In this document: piece after piece, positions 1 to 5,265 of the stretch
How the letters are laid out: each line of letters opens with the position of its first letter
Position numbering within the stretch: position 1 is the stretch's first letter
NCBI GenBank assembly: GCA_003694775.1
Contig: RFJV01000215.1
Coordinates: 1 to 5,265 of the forward strand
Length of the DNA stretch: 5,265 nucleotides
DNA from: Chloroflexota bacterium
GTDB lineage: Bacteria > Chloroflexota > Anaerolineae > 4572-78 > J111
Direction of reading: 5' to 3'
Program-made: the position numbers and the translations under genes
The notes under the pieces: model-generated
The model's input: the letters and a program-made list of their open reading frames with translations, nothing else
What the model was told of the DNA's origin: nothing
Databases searched by the model: none

Positions 1-632
1 AGCATAAACAGCGAAGCCACCATCTCGGCCAGGGTGTCGGAATTGATGGACGCGGTGACGTGGGTGTGCATCGGCCAGAACAGAATGAAGGCGCAGGCGG
101 ACAGGGCTATCACCGGGCGGTCGGGAAAGACCATGCGGAAGGTGCGCCAGGCCGCGGCCACCACCCCGGCGGCCAGCAGAACAGACACCAGGCGGAGCAG
201 GTACACCTGGGCGGTTAAGGGTAAGGGGGCCAGCAGAGCGGCTACGGGAGCAACGCCCAGATGGTACAGCATCAGGTAGGCGTCCGCGGAAACCTCATTG
301 CCGGCAATTTGGGGCGGGTAGTAGTGGATAAACAGGTTGTCGCGGACGCCCAGATTGCGGGTGGGGGAGTACAGCCCCACCAACTGCCAGAGGCGGAACT
401 GCTCAAAGACGGTATCCATCTGGGGGTGCATCGGGGTGGTCTGGTAGACCTCCTGGGTGGGCCACTTTCTTTCCTGCCCAATCAGGCGAATGGCTTCAAA
501 ATGGGCGGCTTCGTCCGGCCCGAAAAAAGGGGGAAACAGCGACAGGTAGAGCAGTCCGCGCAGGAGGGTCAAACTGACCAGCAGGGCCAGGGGAGATTTG
601 AGGCGGGCGGCAAGGGCGGATAAATCCGGCAT
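1..632 (-). CDS. GT39/DUF2142-like polytopic membrane glycosyltransferase, N-terminal part (runs off the window)
   Basis: The minus-strand frame from the ATG at 632 stays open to the window edge and gives 210 codons with no stop; the C-terminal part is missing. A first membrane helix lies at about residues 15-36. It is followed by the loop motif GPDEAAHFE (residues 38-46), whose acidic pair D40-E41 and nearby His are typical of GT-C enzymes of the GT39/ArnT and DUF2142 type. Further hydrophobic segments lie at about 143-165 and 173-190, followed by INSDTLAE (196-203), resembling the N-x-D motif of these families. Known members transfer sugars from polyprenyl-phosphate donors on the outer membrane face; donor and acceptor here are unknown. 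The ATG shares one base with the stop of the sugar transferase upstream (TGATG) and has a good Shine-Dalgarno sequence, so translation is probably coupled. GC-rich like that neighbour. Family level fairly sure, exact role not. Confidence 0.8.
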   Translation of the reverse strand, partial: MPDLSALAARLKSPLALLVSLTLLRGLLYLSLFPPFFGPDEAAHFEAIRLIGQERKWPTQEVYQTTPMHPQMDTVFEQFRLWQLVGLYSPTRNLGVRDNLFIHYYPPQIAGNEVSADAYLMLYHLGVAPVAALLAPLPLTAQVYLLRLVSVLLAAGVVAAAWRTFRMVFPDRPVIALSACAFILFWPMHTHVTASINSDTLAEMVASLFM

Positions 633-2074
633 CAGGTTCCTTTGAGCAGAAGGATGATGCTGACGGTTTTCAGCATAATCACCAGGTCGAGCTGGATGGA
701 CTGGTGCTTGATGTAGTACAGGTCGTAGCGGAGCTTTTCCAGGGCATCGGACACGGAACGCCCGTAATCGTAGTTGACCTGCGCCCAGCCGGTCAGGCCG
801 GGCTTGACGGTCAGACGGGTGCGGTAGAAGGGGATTTGGGTCTGCAGTTCGGCCACAAATTCCGGACGCTCCGGCCTGGGACCAACCAGGCTCATTTCGC
901 CCCGCAGGACGTTGACCAGTTGGGGAAACTCGTCCAGGCGGGTGCGGCGCAGGAAGCGGCCCACGCGGGTAACCCGCGTGTCGTACCGCTCGGCCCAGCG
1001 AGCCTGCCCGTCGGCTTCGGCGTCGGTGTACATGGAGCGGAGCTTGATAAGATTGAACAGGCGTCCGCCGCGGCCAACCCGCTTTTGGCGGTAGAAAACC
1101 GGACCGGGGGAGTCGAGCTTAATCAGCAGGGCCAGCAGAGGCAGAAAGGGAGCAAAAACGGCCAGTCCCAGCAAGGCGATGAGGATGTCCATTCCCCGCT
1201 TGACCAGCCGGTAGGAGAGGTTCTGCCCGCTGTGAGCCAGAGGCAGAACCACGAACCAGTTACTGCCGACATGCTCCACCGGAACGCGGTCGGTCAGGTG
1301 CTCGTACAGGTCGGGCATGGTGGAGACGCGGAGACCCAGTTCGTAACAGGTCATCAGGCGGGCCAGCAGGTCGCCGGGGACTTCCCGGTTGATAGCCAGC
1401 ACCACGTCGGTGGCCCGCAGACGCTGGGCCAGCGAGACCAGCCGGTCGGTAGGGCCGAGGACGGGCGCGCCGTGGATGGTCTGTTCCTGTCTGGCCGGGT
1501 CGTCATCCACAAAGCCAATGACTTCAAGGTGGGCCGGGGCGTATTCCCGGACGGTTTTGAGGATGGTCTGTCCGGCCCAACCCGCGCCGACGATGATAGC
1601 TCGTCGCTGGAAGGTGGGGATGGTAAAAGCCGCGCTGTACAGCCGCCGCCAGAGCAGGAGCAGGCCGGGCGCGACCACGGCAAACACGCCAATGAAGTGG
1701 CGGGGCACAGAGAAGGGGGGAAGAAGGGCGTAAACCAGCATATACAGGGCAAAAATCTGGAGAATGGTTTTCAGCAGGGCCACAAAGCTGGCCGTGGGGT
1801 CCGAGGCCACGCGCAGGCGATAGGCGTCGTTGGCCGCGGCCAGGATGTAGTACAGCCCCAGCACCACGGCAAAAGCCGGCAGGAAGGAGACCACCAGCGG
1901 CAGGTCGAACGTCCAGCCGGAGCGCTGTGCCCCGAACCACAGGCCCACCAGCAAGGCCGCCAGCACCAGCAGACCGTCGACGGTCAGCAGGAGGTACTTG
2001 TGCTCGGCTAACTGGAGGGAAAATATGCGGCGGCGCGATGTTAAGTTTGTGTCGAGAAGCAGTTCTTCTGGCAC
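632..2074 (-). CDS. Polyprenyl-phosphate sugar-1-phosphate transferase (WbaP/WcaJ type)
   Basis: 480 residues, the normal size of the long bacterial enzymes that start glycan assembly by moving a hexose-1-phosphate from a UDP-sugar to undecaprenyl phosphate. Layout: four N-terminal membrane helices (about 26-48, 59-80, 98-118, 126-143); a Rossmann-like CoA_binding_3 domain with GAGWAG (163-168) and GFVDDDP (187-193); then the C-terminal sugar transferase domain from about residue 291. That domain shows KRGMD (293-297), a proline-containing membrane helix, GPVFYRQKRVG (324-334), the catalytic Asp-Glu pair D381-E382 in TRLDEFPQL, LVGPRPERP (396-404) and KPGLTGWAQVNY (424-435). It is therefore complete and probably active; whether it uses glucose, galactose or another sugar cannot be read from the sequence. 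The start is a GTG without a clear Shine-Dalgarno sequence. It lies 6 bases after the DUF2442 stop and in the same frame. No ATG occurs nearby in frame. The first 18 or so codons are AT-richer than the rest. Confidence 0.95.
   Translation of the reverse strand: MPEELLLDTNLTSRRRIFSLQLAEHKYLLLTVDGLLVLAALLVGLWFGAQRSGWTFDLPLVVSFLPAFAVVLGLYYILAAANDAYRLRVASDPTASFVALLKTILQIFALYMLVYALLPPFSVPRHFIGVFAVVAPGLLLLWRRLYSAAFTIPTFQRRAIIVGAGWAGQTILKTVREYAPAHLEVIGFVDDDPARQEQTIHGAPVLGPTDRLVSLAQRLRATDVVLAINREVPGDLLARLMTCYELGLRVSTMPDLYEHLTDRVPVEHVGSNWFVVLPLAHSGQNLSYRLVKRGMDILIALLGLAVFAPFLPLLALLIKLDSPGPVFYRQKRVGRGGRLFNLIKLRSMYTDAEADGQARWAERYDTRVTRVGRFLRRTRLDEFPQLVNVLRGEMSLVGPRPERPEFVAELQTQIPFYRTRLTVKPGLTGWAQVNYDYGRSVSDALEKLRYDLYYIKHQSIQLDLVIMLKTVSIILLLKGT
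638..643 (-). promoter_or_regulatory. Ribosome binding site of the GT39-like gene
   Basis: AAAGGA on the minus strand, 5 bases before the ATG at 632 and inside the last codons of the sugar transferase gene. It is the clearest Shine-Dalgarno match in the window and supports the ATG that overlaps the preceding stop codon as the true start. Confidence 0.7.
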
Positions 2075-2080
2075 CTGATT

Positions 2081-2335
2081 TTAAACCGACTCGGCTGTTA
2101 GCTTTTCTGCCTGCTTTAACAAGGGGGTAATTGCTAAATTCTCATCAATCAGCGGCCAATGCAAGCCGTAGCCTGATGGTGATACTTCGATATACTGCCG
2201 TTCAATCTGGCTGGCTTCTGTCAATTTTGATGAACAATCCGACCACCGGACGCGATAAGCTTGTCCGTCAACGTTGAGATACAGATATGTATCATCAGCC
2301 TTTACAATGTCCACCTGATGCAGTTTTTCACTCAT
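2081..2335 (-). CDS. Small DUF2442 family protein
   Basis: 84 residues, soluble, without signal peptide or membrane segment. The second half matches the DUF2442 pattern: a Trp-Ser-Asp-Cys segment (31-34), KLTEAS..ER (37-46), then SPSGYGLHWPLIDENLAI (52-69), where the family shows a conserved G-(I/L)-HWP-x-(I/L)DED-like block. DUF2442 proteins are small, poorly characterised and often encoded beside DUF4160 in toxin-antitoxin-like pairs, where they are taken for the antitoxin; no DUF4160 partner is present here. The ATG overlaps the stop of the membrane protein gene upstream (ATGA) and the gene ends 6 bases before the sugar transferase start, so it is built into the operon and probably translationally coupled. 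GC content is intermediate (52% in line 2161-2220). A regulatory or protein-binding role in this operon would be a guess. Confidence 0.82.
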   Translation of the reverse strand: MSEKLHQVDIVKADDTYLYLNVDGQAYRVRWSDCSSKLTEASQIERQYIEVSPSGYGLHWPLIDENLAITPLLKQAEKLTAESV

Positions 2336-3381
2336 CCCATAATTCTCTCAAATTCTCCATAAGAAAGTTTTCCCCACATCTTTTCCATAATAATTGTCGC
2401 TAGTGGTATAGAAAACGGATAGGAAGTCCAAATAAAGCGTCCATCAGCATATGCTGAAAACATCGAATAGAAAAATAAAGTAATGGATAGAAGATAGCCG
2501 ACAATGAGGGGAAGAGTAATTACACGCCACCGGGAAAGTATCAAGTGTTGATTCTTGGGGTAGAAAATACTTAAAGCCAGAATACCAGGAATACCAAAGG
2601 TAAGTAAAAAACTTATGTAGCTCCTAGGACGCAAAATGTTAAACCAGAACCTCTCCATAGATGGCATCCACACGAAATTGAGTACACTGACCGGACTATA
2701 AGCTCTGACAAGATAAATACTCAGACCATATACCAAACCTCCCAATGGAAGACTCACCCCCTGCTTGGTCCAAAGTTTACCTGTTATCAATAGATAGGTT
2801 GTTAATACAGGTAACAAAAGCAAAATTGTTTCTTTGGCCAGTGCCCCGACACCTATCACGAAAATTAAGAAAACCCACTTTTCCACAAAAATGAAGTACG
2901 TTCCCAATATTAAAAAACCTATTAGTACAGGGTCAATATATCCAATTGTAGCATAATAAAATGTAGGGAAAGAGAAAACGAACATTAAGTTGCCAAGCAT
3001 CTGAAAACGTTGGCTAATATTTAGCGTTGACAAGAGTTTATCCAGAAAAACCAATCCCCCCAATAACCCAAGCAAGTTTATTATGTTTATGGCTGTCATA
3101 GGCGAGAATGGAAGTTGAGCAGCCACAAATGGGACGAGAGGACGATAAACAAAAGGAACAATTAGGTCTGAAGCGGGGATGTTATTTCGAAAATACTGGG
3201 TAAATGCCACATATTGAGCAGCATCTCCAAGCAGTGTGGTTGACAACTTTCCCCCACTGGTAAACGCCTTCACTCCGAAGTCATTCCGATTGAAACGAGG
3301 AAGGGTGATTATCACCAAACATATGCTCAACACTACCAACCGAATATAATACTGCCTAGAATGAGTCCTTGGCGAATTCAT
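2332..3381 (-). CDS. Polytopic membrane protein, GT-C glycosyltransferase-like, family not recognised
   Basis: 349 residues with about nine or ten hydrophobic segments (roughly 11-28, 73-90, 97-114, 127-145, 149-190 as two, 210-226, 255-273, 288-307, 318-332). The plan resembles GT-C enzymes: after the first helix an external loop carries GDAAQY (52-57, acidic D53), then YRPLVP (79-84), GYIDP (147-151), ALAKET (180-185) and ADGRF (312-316). GT-C enzymes use polyprenyl-linked sugars and place an acidic residue in the first loop, so a membrane glycosyltransferase is the best guess. A Wzy-type repeat-unit polymerase is a reasonable alternative given the operon. I cannot assign a named family. 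The ATG lies inside the upstream ExoA-like gene (26-base overlap) with only a weak purine-rich stretch before it. No other Met occurs until residue 95, well past the first helix, so this start is kept. Distinctly AT-rich compared with the sugar transferase, which suggests a different origin. Confidence 0.8.
   Translation of the reverse strand: MNSPRTHSRQYYIRLVVLSICLVIITLPRFNRNDFGVKAFTSGGKLSTTLLGDAAQYVAFTQYFRNNIPASDLIVPFVYRPLVPFVAAQLPFSPMTAINIINLLGLLGGLVFLDKLLSTLNISQRFQMLGNLMFVFSFPTFYYATIGYIDPVLIGFLILGTYFIFVEKWVFLIFVIGVGALAKETILLLLPVLTTYLLITGKLWTKQGVSLPLGGLVYGLSIYLVRAYSPVSVLNFVWMPSMERFWFNILRPRSYISFLLTFGIPGILALSIFYPKNQHLILSRWRVITLPLIVGYLLSITLFFYSMFSAYADGRFIWTSYPFSIPLATIIMEKMWGKLSYGEFERIMG
2345..2349 (-). 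promoter_or_regulatory. Possible ribosome binding site of the DUF2442 gene
   Basis: GAGAG on the minus strand, 9 bases before the ATG at 2335 and within the end of the membrane protein gene. It is a partial Shine-Dalgarno match at acceptable spacing. Coupling through the ATGA overlap may matter more than this site. Confidence 0.4.
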
Positions 3382-4417
3382 CTTGTCTTATTTGACGTCT
3401 AATAAAATAGTCAGTCCCAATCAAAATTATTCCCCACCAGAAGCCCAGGCCCCAGCCGATATGAATGATGGCAAATACCAGCGGCAGAACCGGCAGGTAC
3501 CGCCAGCCGCCGCGTCTGGCTGATATTGTACTCGCGACCAGATTTGCCAGCAAGTAGGCCCCGGCCAGCCCGCCGAACAGCCACCATGCCGGCGGCCAGG
3601 CCAGGCCGGCCAGCAGACTGCCAACCAGTCCGGCGACAAACAGAGGAGGGACGGTCTGCCGCCAGCGCAGGGAGGCGGGATGCTTCTGCAGGGTGCAGAC
3701 TTTCCAGCGGCCGTATTGGAAGTACTGCCGCCAGAGGGCGGTCAGGGAGGAGCGGGGGGTGTAGTGGGAGATGATGTTGGGGCTGAGGAGGATTTTGTAA
3801 CCAGCCTTTCTAATTCGATAATTCAGTTCATAATCCTGGTTGCGAATTAAAGATTCGTCAAACAATCCAATTTTATCGAAGAGTTCACGACGGAAGGCTC
3901 CCATATAGACCGTATCAACGTATTGCTCCCGCGTATCGTAATGAAATCGTGAATCGCCCATCCCAAAACGGGAAGTAGTGCAAAGGGCCACAGCCTGTTC
4001 GAAAAACGATTTACCGACCGGCAGCATACGTCCACCTACATTGCCAGCCGCGGTTGTCTCCAATAATTCTACACAGCGACGCACATAGTCCGGGGCAATC
4101 ACGGTGTGTGCGTCCACGCGCACAATGTACTGCCCACGAGCCGCCTTGATACCGATGTTCAATGCAGACGGCGTAGTCCGTTTAGGATTATCCAGCAGGT
4201 GCAGATGGGGATGCTGTTGAATGTACTCTGCAACTATCTCACGAGAGTTGTCATCAGAACGACCATCCACTACCAGAATCTCTACTCGGTCGGCAGGGTA
4301 ATCCTGGCCCAATACCGCCTCCAGGCAGGGGCGAATATGGTCCCCCTCATTACGCATCGGAATGACAACGGACACAAAAGGAAGTACCTCTGATTCCGGT
4401 GATTCGTTCAATACCAT
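3356..4417 (-). CDS. ExoA-like family 2 glycosyltransferase with C-terminal membrane segments
   Basis: 353 residues. A GT-A domain occupies about residues 14-235: VSVVIPMRNEG (15-25), the nucleotide-binding VVDGRSDD (49-56), RVDAH (100-104) at the DxD metal site, VGG (127-129), DTVYMGAFRRELF (168-180), and the acceptor/catalytic block RNQDYELNYR (192-201). SHYTPRSSL and QYFQYGRWK follow (217-239). This series matches the group of succinoglycan glycosyltransferase ExoA, which adds a sugar to a lipid-linked oligosaccharide on the inner membrane face. Three hydrophobic segments near 259-275, 278-297 and 308-335 anchor it. The His in RVDAH and the Gln in NQD are, as I recall, normal variants of this group, not signs of inactivation. 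The donor sugar is not predictable. The ATG overlaps the end of the preceding GT2 gene by 10 bases; no strong Shine-Dalgarno sequence is seen. Codons from about residue 209 to 328 are GC-ending, unlike both ends (see finding). Confidence 0.92.
   Translation of the reverse strand: MVLNESPESEVLPFVSVVIPMRNEGDHIRPCLEAVLGQDYPADRVEILVVDGRSDDNSREIVAEYIQQHPHLHLLDNPKRTTPSALNIGIKAARGQYIVRVDAHTVIAPDYVRRCVELLETTAAGNVGGRMLPVGKSFFEQAVALCTTSRFGMGDSRFHYDTREQYVDTVYMGAFRRELFDKIGLFDESLIRNQDYELNYRIRKAGYKILLSPNIISHYTPRSSLTALWRQYFQYGRWKVCTLQKHPASLRWRQTVPPLFVAGLVGSLLAGLAWPPAWWLFGGLAGAYLLANLVASTISARRGGWRYLPVLPLVFAIIHIGWGLGFWWGIILIGTDYFIRRQIRQDEFAKDSF
3433..3793 (-). other. GC-rich island inside the ExoA-like gene
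   Basis: By hand count GC is 67% over 3481-3780 but 46% over 3781-4080 and 37% over 3361-3420. The change is synonymous as well: codons for residues 209-233 all end in G or C, whereas only 9 of the 29 codons for residues 180-208 do, and 8 of the last 25 codons. The reading frame is intact across both edges. The island has the composition of the sugar transferase gene. Confidence 0.7.
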
Positions 4418-5265
4418 AATCGCCCGTAATTAGCTTTAAGATAGCTTATGGCCTGTCCACTCAAAGGCTCGCGATGGGTCCGTCTTATCAAACGTAAACC
4501 ACTACCAATCCCGGACAGGAAATCGCCGAACTGGTCTGACCGGAACGCCTGCCAGCCATACCTTACCAGCCAGATGGTCAGATAGGCCGGGAGGTATCGC
4601 GCCGGCAAATATTTGCAAGCAATGAAAAAGCGATTGCGTACGTGGTAATACAATTCATCGCGCAAGCGAGACTGGTTTAACAGTGAAGGTTGAGGATAAT
4701 GGTGAACAACCACATCCGGTATGTACATCAGGGTAAACCCGGCATTAATAGCCCGATAGGAAAGGTCAAGCTCTTCTTCGCCAAAAAGCAATTCGTCAGA
4801 ATATGGGCCGCATCGCTCAATTACGACCCGCCGTACAGCGTGTCCACCCCCCAAAAAATAGGATACCCGGCTGAATTGGTCTTCTAACTGCGGCTGTTTT
4901 TTACGCCAATACTTAGAAAAAGGTAGCAATAACTGCTTCCGACCATCTCGATGGTCAATTATTTTAGCCGCCAGAATGCCGACATCCGGATACTGTACAA
5001 ATACCTCAACGTATCGGGCTACAGCCTGCGTGTCGGCGAAACATGCGTCGTCATCAATGACGCAGAAGATATCGCCGCTGGCTTTCTGCATCAAAAAATT
5101 GCGGCCGCCGGCCACGCCCAAGGGTGTTTCCACCCGAAAACAATGCAGTCGAGGGTCTTTGAAAATGGCTGACAACCGGTCGCACAGGTGGTAGCGGGTG
5201 GAGGCATCGTCCAGGACAAGGATTTCCAGGTCGGGATAATCCTGGGTGAGGACGCTTTGCAGACA
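4408..5265 (-). CDS. Family 2 glycosyltransferase, lacking its first residues (runs off the window)
   Basis: The frame is open from the window edge and gives 285 residues before the TGA at 4408. It begins inside the first helix of a GT2 GT-A fold (SVLTQDYPDLEILVLDDAS, residues 4-22), so only a short N-terminus, probably some 15-20 residues with the first beta strand, is missing. Other family marks are GVAGGRN (50-56), the metal-binding acidic run VIDDDACF (69-76), FLGGGHAVRR (137-146), GEEELDLSYR (162-171, the catalytic and acceptor block) and the HHYPQP segment (188-193). The protein would transfer a sugar from a nucleotide donor to a growing lipid-linked or polymer chain in the cytoplasm; donor and linkage are unknown. 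The C-terminus (about 215-285) is basic and partly hydrophobic, suggesting membrane association. Its last codons overlap the next gene by 10 bases. A TTG at 5175 is not the start, since clear GT2 sequence lies upstream of it. Confidence 0.92.
   Translation of the reverse strand, partial: CLQSVLTQDYPDLEILVLDDASTRYHLCDRLSAIFKDPRLHCFRVETPLGVAGGRNFLMQKASGDIFCVIDDDACFADTQAVARYVEVFVQYPDVGILAAKIIDHRDGRKQLLLPFSKYWRKKQPQLEDQFSRVSYFLGGGHAVRRVVIERCGPYSDELLFGEEELDLSYRAINAGFTLMYIPDVVVHHYPQPSLLNQSRLRDELYYHVRNRFFIACKYLPARYLPAYLTIWLVRYGWQAFRSDQFGDFLSGIGSGLRLIRRTHREPLSGQAISYLKANYGRLWY

Larger units (their letters stand above)
2020..3433. other. AT-rich segment with edges inside the flanking genes
   Basis: This block covers the last 25 or so codons of the ExoA-like gene, the whole GT-C-like gene, the DUF2442 gene (intermediate composition) and the first 18 or so codons of the sugar transferase. 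Sample lines give 30% GC (2881-2940) and 52% (2161-2220), against 67% in the sugar transferase (1321-1380). No terminal repeats, transposase or tRNA were seen at the edges, so it does not look like an insertion sequence. Edges are approximate, being read from codon third positions. Confidence 0.55.

Noticed and set aside
261..623. Plus-strand open frame of 120 codons and a 69-codon minus-strand frame at 272-481
   Set aside because: Both overlap the open GT39-like frame, which has a real start, a Shine-Dalgarno sequence and family motifs; the alternative translations show low-complexity composition only.
1354..1940. Minus-strand frames of 132 and 138 codons within the sugar transferase region, as possible evidence of a frameshift
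   Set aside because: The main frame is uninterrupted for 480 residues with all domains in order, so these are other-frame shadows.
704..2011. Plus-strand open frame of 435 codons opposite the sugar transferase gene
   Set aside because: It is the antisense shadow of a clear sugar transferase. Its translation is rich in Gln, Gly and His, without hydrophobic core or motifs, and such long antisense frames are usual in GC-rich coding DNA.
3820..3842. Gln in place of Glu in the NQDYELNYR block of the ExoA-like protein as a sign of inactivation
   Set aside because: To my knowledge both NED and NQD occur at this position in the ExoA group, and the following Asp and the ELNYR residues are kept.
5173..5175. 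TTG as start codon of the first GT2 gene
   Set aside because: Thirty codons upstream in the same frame encode recognisable GT2 sequence (QDYP, LVLDDAS), so the gene simply continues past the window edge.
1..5265. Promoters, terminators, tRNA, CRISPR arrays, insertion sequences or inverted repeats
   Set aside because: There is no intergenic gap longer than 6 bases, and I saw no convincing hairpin with a T-run, no repeat array and no transposase. Weak matches inside genes were not reported.

Overview
The window is a stretch of a surface-polysaccharide (exopolysaccharide or O-antigen-like) biosynthesis locus. All six genes lie on the minus strand and run from high to low coordinates with essentially no intergenic DNA. 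Order of transcription: a GT2 glycosyltransferase whose first residues lie outside the window (5265-4408), an ExoA-like GT2 with a C-terminal membrane part (4417-3356), a multi-pass GT-C-like membrane protein of unrecognised family (3381-2332), a small DUF2442 protein (2335-2081), a WbaP/WcaJ-type polyprenyl-phosphate sugar-1-phosphate transferase (2074-632), and the N-terminal 210 residues of a GT39/DUF2142-like membrane glycosyltransferase (632 to the window edge). Junctions are overlaps of 10, 26, 4 and 1 bases, plus one 6-base gap, which points to a single, probably translationally coupled, operon. Its promoter and terminator are outside the window.

How the genes could work together (inference from families): the sugar transferase loads the first sugar phosphate onto undecaprenyl phosphate at the cytoplasmic membrane face. 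The two GT2 enzymes extend the chain from nucleotide sugars. The two polytopic proteins would act at or across the membrane, using polyprenyl-linked donors or, for the unrecognised one, possibly polymerising repeat units. No flippase (Wzx), chain-length regulator (Wzz) or nucleotide-sugar synthesis gene is visible here. The DUF2442 gene is the odd member, because its family is normally met next to DUF4160 in toxin-antitoxin-like pairs, not inside a glycan operon.

Base composition is strikingly patchy. The sugar transferase and the GT39-like gene are GC-rich (67% in a hand-counted 60-base line, 1321-1380). The GT-C-like gene is AT-rich (30% GC in line 2881-2940). The ExoA-like gene holds a sharply bounded GC-rich core (about 3433-3793; 67% GC over 3481-3780 against 46% over 3781-4080) between AT-richer ends. 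The changes fall inside reading frames and are seen at synonymous third positions, which suggests recombination in a variable polysaccharide locus.

Organism: bacterial, with a fairly high-GC background. The style of the GT39-like and DUF2442 proteins is compatible with Chloroflexota (Anaerolineae-like) or a similar environmental phylum, but this is a weak inference with no ribosomal or housekeeping marker present.
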